A stretch of DNA of 64,000 nucleotides from Pseudomonas sp. GM18 (lineage in GTDB: Bacteria > Pseudomonadota > Gammaproteobacteria > Pseudomonadales > Pseudomonadaceae): contig NZ_AKJT01000046.1 of assembly GCF_000282195.1 (NCBI RefSeq), positions 1-64,000 of the forward strand. Reading direction: 5' to 3'. Made by a program: the position numbers and the translations under genes. The notes below the pieces were generated by a model. That model did not search any database and had not been told where the DNA came from. It saw nothing but the letters and a program-made list of their open reading frames with translations. Shown one piece after another: positions 43,272-51,252 of this stretch. The first letter of the stretch is position 1. The number at the start of each line of letters is the position of its first letter.

Positions 43272-43288
43272 CGCAGCGCGCAGAAACG

Positions 43289-43316
43289 AAAAACCCGGCC
43301 AAGTGCCGGGTTTTTT
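43289..43316 (+). terminator. Rho-independent terminator of aroP
   Basis: AAAAACCCGGC and GCCGGGTTTTTT form a stem with a short CAAGT-type loop and a T6 tail, 18 bases after the aroP stop. Confidence 0.92.
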
Positions 43317-43331
43317 GTGGGCGATGCAAAA

Positions 43332-43442
43332 CCCTGTAGGAGCGAGCGGTGCGGCGATCCGACTTGCCCGCGAAGAAGACACCGCGGTTAATCAGACAAT
43401 CCGCGTTATCGTTCTTCGCGGGCAAGCCTCGCTCCCACAGGG
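43332..43442. repeat. Palindromic intergenic repeat, REP/REPIN type C
   Basis: The left arm CCCTGTAGGAGCGAGC and the right arm GCTCCCACAGGG, with inner CTTGCCCGCGAAGAA and its inverse TTCTTCGCGGGCAAG, make an inverted pair around AT-rich DNA. This is the usual layout of a Pseudomonas REP doublet. The open frame before arfB runs through it. Confidence 0.85.
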
Positions 43443-43476
43443 TATTCTGGCGGTCCTGATACCGGACCTTTTTTCC

Positions 43477-43890
43477 ATGCTGGTGATTTCCAACAACGTG
43501 CATCTGCCGGATGCCGAGATCGAGTTGACGGCCATTCGCGCCCAGGGCGCCGGTGGGCAGAACGTCAACAAGGTCTCCAGTGCCGTGCACCTGCGCTTCG
43601 ACATTCCGGCCTCGTCCTTGCCTGAGTTCTACAAAGAACGGCTGCTGGCATTGCGCGACAGTCGCATCACCAGCGAAGGGGTGTTGATCATCAAGGCCCA
43701 GCAATACCGCACGCAGGAGCAGAACCGTGCCGATGCGCTGGAGCGTCTGACCGAGTTGATCCTCAGCGCTACCAAGGTGGAAAAGAAACGCCGCCCGACC
43801 AAGCCAACTCTTGGCTCGAAAAAGCGTCGGCTCGAATCCAAGACCAAGCGCGGCAGCATCAAGGCCGGGCGTGGCAAGGTGGATTTCTAG
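43477..43890 (+). CDS. arfB: Alternative ribosome-rescue factor ArfB (YaeJ)
   Basis: This 137-residue protein carries the peptidyl-tRNA hydrolase motif GGQ at residues 26-28 in [20 protein letters not shown] long basic C-terminal tail rich in Lys/Arg enters the empty mRNA channel of stalled ribosomes. The small size without RF recognition domains distinguishes it from release factors. ATG 43477 is the family start; the upstream frame is repeat DNA. Its last 4 bases overlap the convergent MFS gene. Confidence 0.93.
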   Translation: MLVISNNVHLPDAEIELTAIRAQGAGGQNVNKVSSAVHLRFDIPASSLPEFYKERLLALRDSRITSEGVLIIKAQQYRTQEQNRADALERLTELILSATKVEKKRRPTKPTLGSKKRRLESKTKRGSIKAGRGKVDF

Positions 43891-45101
43891 CGGGCTTCAC
43901 GCTCTTCCCGGTGCTTTTCATTAAGGTGCTTTGGCGCCTGCCGGTACAAGTAAACGCTCAGCATCAATCCGCTCAAAGCGGCGAGGGCGGCGAACAGGAA
44001 GATCGAGGCAAACCCGAATCCAGCCGCTATCGCACCCGCCAGCGGTCCGGTAATCCCCAGCGACAAATCGATAAACAGCGAATAGGCCCCAACTGCTGCG
44101 CCACGGCTGGAGGCTGGTACCAGATTGACCGCTTCCACGCCCAGGGCCGGGAACACCAGCGAGAAACCGAAGCCGCTCAGCGCGGCACCGGCCAGTGCCC
44201 AATGGGCATCCGGCGCCAGCCACAGCAGCAATAGCCCGAGGGTTTCCACCGAGAGGCAGGCAATCGCCACGCGAAAGCCGCCGAGGCGGTTGATCAGGTT
44301 GCCGAACAGCAATCGCGCGCCAATGAAACTGGCGCCGAACAAACTCAGGGACAGCACCGCGTTGGACCAATGCTGAGTGGCGTAATACAGAGTGATAAAG
44401 GTCGCGATGGTGCCAAAGCCAATGGAGCCCAGTGCCAGGCCGCAGCCATGAGGAAACACCCGTCCCAGCACATGCATGAACGGCAAACGTTCACCGGCGA
44501 CAATCGGCGCCGCGGTTTTCGGCCAGGCCAGTGCCACGCCCAGCACGGCCAGCAGCACGATGCTCACGCCCATGCTCCACAAACCCAATTGACTCACCAG
44601 CAGCACTCCCAGCGGTGCGCCGACCGCTAACGCGCCGTAACTGGCGATGCCGTTCCAGGAGATGACCTTGGCGGTGTTCGCCGCGCCGACCCGGCCAATG
44701 CCCCAGCCGATCGACCCGGAGCCGACCAGGCTTTCTGCGCTGCCGAGTATCAGGCGGCCAATCAACAGGCTGATCAAACTCAGTATCGGCAGGCTTTGCG
44801 TCCAGGCCGAAATCAGCATGAACACACCGCTCAAACCACAGCCGGCGAGTCCATACATCACCGCCAGTTTGCTGCCCTTGTTGTCGATGATACGCCCGGC
44901 GTAAGGCCGGCTGAGCAGAGTGGCCAGGTATTGCACGCTGATCACCAGCCCGGCGATCACCGCGCCGAAGCCGAGGTCGCTGTGGACGTAGCCCGGCAAT
45001 ACGGCCAGGGGAATACCGATATTGAGGTAACCGATGAAAGTGAACAGGACGATGGAAACGACTTGCAGCGTGACCGCCAGGGGGCGCTGGGTTTCAGACA
45101 T
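43887..45101 (-). CDS. MFS transporter (YhhS/YfcJ-like)
   Basis: The 404-residue protein has twelve predicted helices. The MFS A-type signature [14 protein letters not shown] lies after helix 2, and [19 protein letters not shown] is typical of the YhhS/YfcJ group. It is probably a drug or metabolite exporter at the inner membrane; the substrate cannot be told. The ATG at 45101 is preferred over an upstream frame extension. It has no obvious regulator nearby. Confidence 0.87.
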   Translation of the reverse strand: MSETQRPLAVTLQVVSIVLFTFIGYLNIGIPLAVLPGYVHSDLGFGAVIAGLVISVQYLATLLSRPYAGRIIDNKGSKLAVMYGLAGCGLSGVFMLISAWTQSLPILSLISLLIGRLILGSAESLVGSGSIGWGIGRVGAANTAKVISWNGIASYGALAVGAPLGVLLVSQLGLWSMGVSIVLLAVLGVALAWPKTAAPIVAGERLPFMHVLGRVFPHGCGLALGSIGFGTIATFITLYYATQHWSNAVLSLSLFGASFIGARLLFGNLINRLGGFRVAIACLSVETLGLLLLWLAPDAHWALAGAALSGFGFSLVFPALGVEAVNLVPASSRGAAVGAYSLFIDLSLGITGPLAGAIAAGFGFASIFLFAALAALSGLMLSVYLYRQAPKHLNEKHREEREAR

Positions 45102-45205
45102 GGGTAAAAGGTCCACGGGGCAGCAGGATAGATAGGCTGCTTATGATAGCGGCGTGGACGGTCGCGGGGCGTGAAAAAGTAAAACTATTTGCCGAACGGG
45201 ATGAG

Positions 45206-45388
45206 TCAGGATTTTGCGGGGGCGACCAGTTGCGTCGTGACCAGGGCGGCCAGGGCATTTTCTTCGCTGCCGAAGCGGGCCAGCAGGGCGGCTTGTTTCT
45301 CGGGGGAAAGACGGTTCCAGATCTCGATCATCTTCTCGGCGGTGCCGATCAGGACGCTGGCCTGGGCTTCAGTGAAATCATCGCTCAT
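45206..45388 (-). CDS. Small hypothetical protein, 60 residues
   Basis: It starts MSDDFTEAQASVLIGTAEKM and continues WNRLSPEKQAALLARFGSEENALAALV. It is acidic and helical, without signal or membrane segment. The compact amphipathic helices suggest a real small soluble protein. No family with a function is recognised. It lies between the MFS gene and a perfect 13-bp hairpin on the same strand as another small ORF. Confidence 0.65.
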   Translation of the reverse strand: MSDDFTEAQASVLIGTAEKMIEIWNRLSPEKQAALLARFGSEENALAALVTTQLVAPAKS

Positions 45389-45411
45389 GGTGCGGGCTCG
45401 CGGTTCAGGCA

Positions 45412-45443
45412 GTGTGGAAAGCGCATGTTAGCGCTTTCCACAC
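45412..45443. other. Perfect 13-bp hairpin between two small genes
   Basis: GTGTGGAAAGCGC (45412-45424) and GCGCTTTCCACAC (45431-45443) are perfect inverse copies with a 6-base loop. There is no T-run on either side, so it could be a transcript-stabilising stem, a protein-binding palindrome or a rho-independent-like end of the small gene at 45464. Confidence 0.6.
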
Positions 45444-45463
45444 GGTCTGGCATTGCAGGTGTA

Positions 45464-45595
45464 TCAGTCTTCTCTGTCGGCCTGGCGGCGTTCAGGTGCT
45501 TCTTTCGGCTCGGGCTGTTGGGCGCCGGCTTGTTGCGTGGTTGTCTGCTCAGTTTCGTGCAGGCTTGGGAAGGGGAGATTAGGGATCTCGTGCAT
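45464..45595 (-). CDS. Small hypothetical protein, 43 residues
   Basis: The frame starts MHEIPNLPFPSLHETEQTTT, is rich in Glu, Gln and Pro, and ends PERRQADRED. GAGGAG lies 9 bases before the ATG. It is too polar to be membrane-bound and is probably disordered. No family is recognised. Confidence 0.55.
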   Translation of the reverse strand: MHEIPNLPFPSLHETEQTTTQQAGAQQPEPKEAPERRQADRED

Positions 45596-45754
45596 GTTTC
45601 GCGCTCCTCGCTAAGTCTGTTGATAGATCTGGTAGATCCGCGCTTTTAAAAAAGCCTGGGCAGGATACAGCAGGAAAAATGACAAATAGACTTTATATCC
45701 ATTTGTTTCGACGGATGGGATTGTCTAGACATGTGTGTGTAGGAACGGGTTGAT

Positions 45755-45862
45755 TGATCGTTCCCACGCTCTGCGTGGGAGCGCAGTCCGGGACGCTCCG
45801 CGTCCCAACAGCGGACGCAGAGCGTCCAATGAGGCATTCCCACGCAGAGCGTGGGAACGAAC
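45755..45862. repeat. Palindromic intergenic repeat, family A copy 4
   Basis: It opens TGATCGTTCCCACGCTCTGC; the right arm ends GTGGGAACGAACA, slightly decayed against the other copies. It begins 159 bases upstream of the 45464 gene and ends 11 bases beyond the stop of phhC, so it marks the end of the phh operon. The gap 45596-45754 is AT-rich, with only a doubtful 24-codon ORF. Confidence 0.85.
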
Positions 45863-45873
45863 AGAGGGAAGGG

Positions 45874-47067
45874 TTACTTGCAGACGTCAGCTATAGCCTC
45901 AGCCAGCAGATCCAGGCGCGTCGCATCAATCCCCGCTACGTTCGCCCGGCCCGAGTTGACCATGTACACACTGTGATGCTCGCGCAGTTGCTTGACCTGC
46001 TCCGGCGACAAACCGGTGTAGGAAAACATCCCGCGTTGCACGCCGATGTGCGCAAACCGCTCACGCAAGCCATGGGGTTCGAGCGCTTCGACCAGACCAT
46101 TGCGCAGCTGGGCGATGCGCAAACGCATGGCTTCCACTTCGTCGGCCCAGCGGCTTTTCAGATCCGGATCGCCAAGGATGGTCGCGACCACGGCAGCACC
46201 ATGATCCGGCGGTGTCGACCACAGGTTGCGGGCGATGTTGGCCAGTTGGCTGCGGATGTCCACCAGCTTGTCGGCGGTTTGCGCGCAGACAATCAGCGCG
46301 CCGGTGCGGTCGCGGTACAGGCCGAAGTTCTTCGAGCAGGAACTGGTGATCAGCACTTCCGGCAACTCGGCCGCGAACAGCCGGGTCGACCAGGCATCCT
46401 GCTCCAGGCCGTCGCCGAAGCCCTGGTAGGCGAAGTCGATCAGCGGCAGCAAGTCGCGACTGTGCACCACGTCCAGCACCCGGCGCCAATCGTCATGGGA
46501 CAGGTCGAAACCGGTCGGGTTGTGGCAGCAGGCGTGCAGCAGCACCACATCGCCCTTCGGTGCTTGATTGAGCACCGCGAGCATTGCTTCCACATCAAGA
46601 CGGTTATCGCTGCCCACGTACGGGTAGTGACTGACCTTGACCCCGGCCGTCGCGAAAATGGTTTCGTGGATCGGCCAGGTCGGGCTGCTCAGCCACACGC
46701 CACGGCCCGGCAGGCACTGGGCGATGAAGTCGGCGCTCAGGCGCAGCGCGCCGGTGCCGCCCGGTGTTTGGGTGGCGCCGGCCCGTTGCTCGGCGATCAG
46801 CGCCGAATCGGCACCCAGCACAAGCTCGTTGATGACTTTGCCGAACGCCGCATCGCCGTGGCCGCCGATGTAGGTCTTGGTGGCCTGGCGATCCACCAGC
46901 CGCTGCTCCGCAAGTTTCACCGCTTCAAGGATTGGCGTCAGGCCCTGGGCGTCTTTGTAGACACCCACGCCAAGGTCGAACTTGCGCGGGTTGGGGTCCT
47001 GCGCATAGGCCTCCATCAGGCCGAGAATCGGGTCGCCGGGTACTCGGCCGATGGCGTCGAAATGCAT
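45874..47067 (-). CDS. phhC: Aromatic amino acid aminotransferase PhhC
   Basis: The 397-residue class I aminotransferase has VGVYKDAQG near the N-terminus, CCHNPTGFDLSHDDW, DFAYQGFGDG and the PLP-binding Lys246 in TSSCSKNFGLYRDRTGAL. It converts tyrosine to 4-hydroxyphenylpyruvate and can act on other aromatic amino acids. It overlaps phhB by one base (TAATG), indicating coupled translation. It is the last gene of phhA-phhB-phhC. Confidence 0.92.
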   Translation of the reverse strand: MHFDAIGRVPGDPILGLMEAYAQDPNPRKFDLGVGVYKDAQGLTPILEAVKLAEQRLVDRQATKTYIGGHGDAAFGKVINELVLGADSALIAEQRAGATQTPGGTGALRLSADFIAQCLPGRGVWLSSPTWPIHETIFATAGVKVSHYPYVGSDNRLDVEAMLAVLNQAPKGDVVLLHACCHNPTGFDLSHDDWRRVLDVVHSRDLLPLIDFAYQGFGDGLEQDAWSTRLFAAELPEVLITSSCSKNFGLYRDRTGALIVCAQTADKLVDIRSQLANIARNLWSTPPDHGAAVVATILGDPDLKSRWADEVEAMRLRIAQLRNGLVEALEPHGLRERFAHIGVQRGMFSYTGLSPEQVKQLREHHSVYMVNSGRANVAGIDATRLDLLAEAIADVCK

Positions 47068-47423
47068 TATTTGCGGCCCTCGGCATCTTTGGCCACTTCG
47101 TCAGTGCGCGCGGCCATGATGAAGTCGTTGCGGTGCAGGCCCTTGATGGAGTGGCTCCACCAGGTCACGGTGACTTTGCCCCACTCGGTCAGCAGGCCCG
47201 GGTGGTGACCTTCGGCCTCGGAGATTTCGCCAACGGCGTTGGTGAACGCCAGCGCGTGCTTGAAGTTCTTGAACAGGAAAACTTTTTCCAGCTGCATCAC
47301 GCTGTCGCGCACTTCGATGTTCCAGTCAGGGATCTGCTTGATCAGGATCGGCAGTTCTTCGTCGCTGACCTGAGGGGCATCGGCGCGGCAGGCTTCGCAA
47401 TGGGCTTGGTTCAATGTGGACAT
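47067..47423 (-). CDS. phhB: Pterin-4a-carbinolamine dehydratase PhhB
   Basis: This 118-residue protein has the dehydratase motif [22 protein letters not shown] with the catalytic histidine cluster. It recycles the hydroxytetrahydropterin formed by PhhA. It lies 104 bases after phhA and overlaps phhC by one base. An additional N-terminal [15 protein letters not shown] segment is typical of the Pseudomonas protein. Confidence 0.93.
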   Translation of the reverse strand: MSTLNQAHCEACRADAPQVSDEELPILIKQIPDWNIEVRDSVMQLEKVFLFKNFKHALAFTNAVGEISEAEGHHPGLLTEWGKVTVTWWSHSIKGLHRNDFIMAARTDEVAKDAEGRK

Positions 47424-47527
47424 GATGGGTTCCTGAAATCGAATTATTGGAAATCGGCCGTCAGTGTCACCACGCTAAACCAAAGCGGTGGTTCCTGACA
47501 GGCTCACTTGATGCCAAAAGGTGCGGG

Positions 47528-48313
47528 TCACGCAGCTTTTGGCGGAAATTTCGGTGCGTGCAACCCAAGCTGCATGCCTTGTTTGACCATGCCCATGATG
47601 TCTTCGTGGGCCAGATCGAACAGGCGCTTGAGGTTTGGCAGGACAAAGTACAGCGGTTGCAGAATGTCGATACGGTACGGCGTACGCATGCATTCCAGCG
47701 GGTCGAAGGCCTGATGCTCAGGTGCGTCCGACAGGGAGTAAACGGTTTCTTTCGGCGAGGACAGAATGCCGCCGCCATAGATGCGCAGGCCTTGCGGCGT
47801 GTCGACCAGGCCGAATTCGATGGTCATCCAGTACAGACGCGCCAGGTACACGCGTTCTTCCTTGGAAGCCTTTAGGCCGAGTTTGCCGTAGGTGTGGGTG
47901 AATTCGGCGAACCAGGGGTTGGTCAGCAGCGGGCAGTGGCCGAAGATCTCGTGGAAGATGTCTGGCTCTTGCAGGTAATCCAGCTCTTCGCGGGTACGAA
48001 TAAAGGTCGCCACCGGAAACTGCTTGTTCGCCAGCAATTCGAAAAAGGTCTGGAAGGGAATCAACGCGGGCACTCGGGCAACTTGCCAGCCGGTGGTTTC
48101 ACCGAGGACTTTGTTGATTTCGCCGAGTTGCGGAATGCGGTCGTGGGGCAGACCGAGTTTTTCGATACCGTCCAGGTATTCCTGGCACGCACGACCCTCG
48201 ACCACTTTCAGTTGGCGAGTGATCAGCGTATTCCACACCGCGTGTTCTTCAGCGGGGTAGTCGATAAAACCTTGCGCATCGGGCTCACGAGCCACGTATT
48301 GCGTCTGCTTCAT
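47528..48313 (-). CDS. phhA: Phenylalanine 4-monooxygenase PhhA
   Basis: The 261-residue non-haem iron hydroxylase has iron ligands His121 and His126 (DIFHEIFGHCPLL) and Glu166 (YWMTIEFGL), the same positions as in the Pseudomonas aeruginosa enzyme. It turns phenylalanine into tyrosine using tetrahydropterin and oxygen. A TyrR-type box lies upstream at 48437. An AACAAGAA sequence in the leader (complement of 48338-48345) fits the Hfq/Crc pattern AANAANAA. It is divergent from phhR. Confidence 0.95.
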   Translation of the reverse strand: MKQTQYVAREPDAQGFIDYPAEEHAVWNTLITRQLKVVEGRACQEYLDGIEKLGLPHDRIPQLGEINKVLGETTGWQVARVPALIPFQTFFELLANKQFPVATFIRTREELDYLQEPDIFHEIFGHCPLLTNPWFAEFTHTYGKLGLKASKEERVYLARLYWMTIEFGLVDTPQGLRIYGGGILSSPKETVYSLSDAPEHQAFDPLECMRTPYRIDILQPLYFVLPNLKRLFDLAHEDIMGMVKQGMQLGLHAPKFPPKAA

Positions 48314-48436
48314 ACTGCTCTCCTGCTAGGGGATACGTTCTTGTTTTATGTCCTTCTCTGGAATTAGAGATACGCCAAGGTGTGCGACTTTGCAGCAGGT
48401 GATCTGCACGGTAAGTAGGAAAAGTCCGCGTTTTTT

Positions 48437-48454
48437 GTAAAGTATTCGTTACGG
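48437..48454. promoter_or_regulatory. PhhR/TyrR-type box in the phhA-phhR intergenic region
   Basis: TGTAAA-GTATTC-GTTACG matches TGTAAA-N6-TTTACA in the left half and shares NTTACG with the box at 41227 upstream of aroP. It lies 124 bases upstream of phhA and 141 bases upstream of phhR, so it may serve both. I found no sigma-54 promoter (GG-N10-GC) for phhA. Confidence 0.6.
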
Positions 48455-48594
48455 ATTGGCTATTGTGGCGCAAGTATTGATATTTCCATGTTTGAAATGG
48501 ATCACAGGTGTCACATAATCTTGACGACTAACTTGGCGTTCGCGCAGAAATTTTCTTGCGTCGGGCCTCGATCACCCCAGTTGCGGGCCTTTAT

Positions 48595-50154
48595 ATGCGT
48601 ATCAAAGTCCACTGCCAGAACCGCATCGGTATCCTGCGCGACATTCTCAACTTGCTGGTCGAGTACGGGATCAACGTCGCTCGCGGCGAGGTGGGCGGTG
48701 AGCATGGCAATGCGATCTATCTGCACTGCCCGAACCTGATCAACATTCAGTTCCAGGCGTTGCGGCCGAAGTTCGAGGCGATTGGCGGGGTATTCGGCGT
48801 CAAGCGTGTAGGGCTGATGCCCAGCGAGCGTCGGCACATGGAACTCAATGCCTTGCTCGGTGCCCTGGAGTTTCCGGTGCTGTCGATCGACATGGGCGGC
48901 TCCATCGTCGCGGCCAACCGTGCGGCGGCGCAGTTGCTCGGGGTGCGGGTGGATGAGGTGCCGGGGATTCCGCTGTCGCGGTACGCCGAGGACTTCGACT
49001 TGCCGGAACTGGTGCGCGCCAACAAGTCGCGGATCAACGGCTTGCGGGTCAAGGTCAAGGGTGATGTGTTCCTCGCCGACATCGCGCCGCTGCAATCGGA
49101 GCATGACGAAAGCGAGGCCATGGCCGGGGCGGTGTTGACGCTGCACCGGGCGGATCGGGTGGGGGAGCGCATCTATAACGTGCGCAAGCAGGAGTTGCGT
49201 GGCTTCGACAGCATTTTCCAAAGTTCGAAAGTGATGGCAGCGGTGGTTCGCGAAGCGCGGCGCATGGCACCGCTGGATGCGCCGCTATTGATAGAAGGCG
49301 AAACCGGCACCGGCAAAGAGCTGTTGGCGCGGGCCTGTCACTTGGCGAGCCCGCGTGGCCAGTCACCGCTGATGGCACTCAACTGCGCCGGTCTGCCGGA
49401 GTCCATGGCCGAGACCGAATTGTTCGGTTATGGCCCCGGCGCCTTCGAAGGGGCGCGGGCCGAAGGCAAGCTCGGGCTGTTGGAGTTGACGGCGGGTGGT
49501 ACGTTGTTTCTCGATGGTGTCGGCGAAATGAGCCCGCGCTTGCAGGTGAAATTGCTGCGCTTTTTGCAGGACGGTTGCTTCCGTCGTGTCGGCAGCGATG
49601 AAGAGGTCTATCTGGATGTGCGGGTGATTTGCGCGACTCAGGTGGACTTGTCCGAGCTGTGTGCTCGCGGTGAGTTTCGCCAGGATTTGTACCACCGTTT
49701 GAACGTGCTCTCGCTGCACATCCCGCCACTGCGCGAATGCCTCGACGGACTGGCGCCGCTGGTGGAGCACTTCCTCGATCAGGCCAGTCGACAGATCGGT
49801 TGCCCGCTGCCGAAACTGGCACCGGCGGCGATGGAACGGCTCAGTCACTATCACTGGCCGGGCAATGTGCGGCAGTTGGAAAACGTACTGTTTCAGGCGG
49901 TTTCCCTGTGCGAGGGCGGCACCGTCAAAGCCGAGCACATTCGTCTGCCGGACTACGGCGTGCGTCAGCCGCTTGGCGATTTCTCCCTCGAGGGCGGGCT
50001 GGACGAAATTGTCGGGCGCTTTGAGAAAGCGGTGCTGGAGCGTTTGTATTCCGAGTATCCGAGCAGTCGGCAACTGGGCAAGCGGTTGGGGGTTTCCCAT
50101 ACCACCATTGCCAACAAGTTGCGTGAGTATGAAGTCGGCAAAGAGCCCGGCTGA
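48595..50154 (+). CDS. phhR: TyrR-type transcriptional regulator PhhR
   Basis: The 519-residue protein has an N-terminal ACT domain (MRIKVHCQNRIGILRDILNLL) and a PAS domain (about 80-190). The AAA+ domain has Walker A GETGTGKE (about residue 235) and FRQDLYHRLNVLSL. The C-terminal helix-turn-helix is SRQLGKRLGVSHTTIANKL. The GAFTGA loop needed for sigma-54 contact reads GAFEGA (about 282), so it should act with sigma-70 like TyrR. It senses aromatic amino acids and controls phhABC. ATG 48595 is the family start. Confidence 0.93.
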   Translation: MRIKVHCQNRIGILRDILNLLVEYGINVARGEVGGEHGNAIYLHCPNLINIQFQALRPKFEAIGGVFGVKRVGLMPSERRHMELNALLGALEFPVLSIDMGGSIVAANRAAAQLLGVRVDEVPGIPLSRYAEDFDLPELVRANKSRINGLRVKVKGDVFLADIAPLQSEHDESEAMAGAVLTLHRADRVGERIYNVRKQELRGFDSIFQSSKVMAAVVREARRMAPLDAPLLIEGETGTGKELLARACHLASPRGQSPLMALNCAGLPESMAETELFGYGPGAFEGARAEGKLGLLELTAGGTLFLDGVGEMSPRLQVKLLRFLQDGCFRRVGSDEEVYLDVRVICATQVDLSELCARGEFRQDLYHRLNVLSLHIPPLRECLDGLAPLVEHFLDQASRQIGCPLPKLAPAAMERLSHYHWPGNVRQLENVLFQAVSLCEGGTVKAEHIRLPDYGVRQPLGDFSLEGGLDEIVGRFEKAVLERLYSEYPSSRQLGKRLGVSHTTIANKLREYEVGKEPG

Positions 50155-50156
50155 TC

Positions 50157-50265
50157 TGATCGTTCCCACGCTCTGCGTGGGAATGCAGCCCGGGACGCTC
50201 TGCGTCCCAAGAGCGGACGCGGAGCGTCCATTGAGGCGTTCCCACGCGGAGCGTGGGAACGATCA
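50157..50265. repeat. Palindromic intergenic repeat, family A copy 5
   Basis: It opens TGATCGTTCCCACGCTCTGC two bases after the phhR stop and closes GGAGCGTGGGAACGATCA. The inner arms carry GGGACGCTCTGCGTCCC and GGACGCGGAGCGTCC. It separates phhR from its terminator and the flagellar operon. Confidence 0.88.
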
Positions 50266-50290
50266 GCGTCCAGGCTGATCCTTGCCTCTT

Positions 50291-50314
50291 GGCGGCATAA
50301 CACCGCCGGTTTTT
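50291..50314 (+). terminator. Terminator between phhR and the flg operon
   Basis: GGCGG (50291-50295) and CCGCC (50303-50307) enclose a 7-base loop and are followed by GGTTTTT. The stem is short but the T-run is clear. Confidence 0.65.
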
Positions 50315-50393
50315 CGTCTTCGATACATTCCCCCAATCCCCTCTAAACCCCTCAAGTCCTTTGTTTGCCGGGCCCGGCGCCGCCAGAAAAAAG

Positions 50394-50410
50394 TTGGTCT
50401 GCAAATTGCT
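50394..50410 (+). promoter_or_regulatory. Sigma-54 promoter of the flgF operon
   Basis: TTGG-TCTGCAAA-TTGCT carries the invariant GG (50396-50397) and GC (50408-50409) exactly 10 bases apart, as required by RpoN. It lies 57 bases upstream of the flgF start. In pseudomonads this operon is transcribed by RpoN with a flagellar activator (FleQ/FleR class), which agrees. Confidence 0.85.
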
Positions 50411-50466
50411 TATGGCTCAGCAGTACAGCGGTGGGCGGCAAACGTCCGGCATGCAGAGGAAAGAGT

Positions 50467-51207
50467 GTGGACAAGTACCTTTATGTGGCAATGACCGGCG
50501 CCAGCCAGAATGCACTGGCGCAGAAGGCTCATGCCAACAACCTGGCGAACATCTCTACCAATGGTTTTCAGAAGGACCTGGAACAGGCCCGTTCGATGCC
50601 GGTGTTTGGTGACAGCTTTCCGGCGCGTGCGTTTGCCATGAGCGAACGTCCGGCCACCGACTTCTCTCCTGGCGCGCTGGTGGAAACCGGTCGCGACCTT
50701 GATGTCGCGGTGCAAGGCAACGGCTGGATCGCCGTGCAGAACCCCAATGGCGGTGAAAGCTACGTGCGCACCGGCAGCCTGAACGTTGACGCGCTGGGCG
50801 TGCTGCGCGCCGGCAACGGCATGCCGGTGATGGGCAATGGCGGGCCGATTGCCGTGCCGCCCGAGCAGCAGATCGAAGTCGGCGAAGACGGCACCGTCAG
50901 CATCCGCGCGATGGGCGAAGGCCCGCGTGTGATGGCCGAAGTCGACCGCATCAAGCTGGTCAACCCGGACTTCAAGAACATGACCAAAGGCCTGGACGGT
51001 TCGATCAACACCAAGGACGGCAAGCCGGCGCAAGCCGATGCCGGCGTCAAACTGGTGTCCGGGTTCCTCGAGTCGAGCAACGTCAATGCCGTGGAAGAAA
51101 TGACTTCGGTACTGGCGCTGGCCAAGCAGTTCGAGCTGCACATCAAGATGATGAACACCGCCAAAGACGATGACCAGGCCATGGCTCGGGTCTTGCAGAT
51201 CAGCTAA
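50467..51207 (+). CDS. flgF: Flagellar basal-body rod protein FlgF
   Basis: The 246-residue product has the rod-family N-terminus (KYLYVAMTGASQNALAQKAHANNLANISTNGFQKDL) and the C-terminal coiled region (GFLESSNVNAVEEMTSVLALAKQFELHIKMM). It is a proximal rod component in the periplasm, exported by the flagellar type III apparatus. GTG at 50467 is the start, with GAGG upstream; the ORF open from 50365 spans the sigma-54 promoter and is excluded. First gene of flgFGHIJKL. Confidence 0.93.
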   Translation: MDKYLYVAMTGASQNALAQKAHANNLANISTNGFQKDLEQARSMPVFGDSFPARAFAMSERPATDFSPGALVETGRDLDVAVQGNGWIAVQNPNGGESYVRTGSLNVDALGVLRAGNGMPVMGNGGPIAVPPEQQIEVGEDGTVSIRAMGEGPRVMAEVDRIKLVNPDFKNMTKGLDGSINTKDGKPAQADAGVKLVSGFLESSNVNAVEEMTSVLALAKQFELHIKMMNTAKDDDQAMARVLQIS

Positions 51208-51252
51208 TTATCAGAACGTCGCGCCGTAAAACAGGCGCACGAGGAGAATCGA

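Noticed and set aside
45679..45753. 24-codon ORF (starts MTNRLYIHLF) with AGGA before the ATG
   Set aside because: It is too short and lies in an AT-rich gap beside a repeat; there is no further support for translation.
48314..48436. Sigma-54 promoter for phhA
   Set aside because: No GG-N10-GC pair with acceptable flanks was found between the PhhR box and the phhA start.
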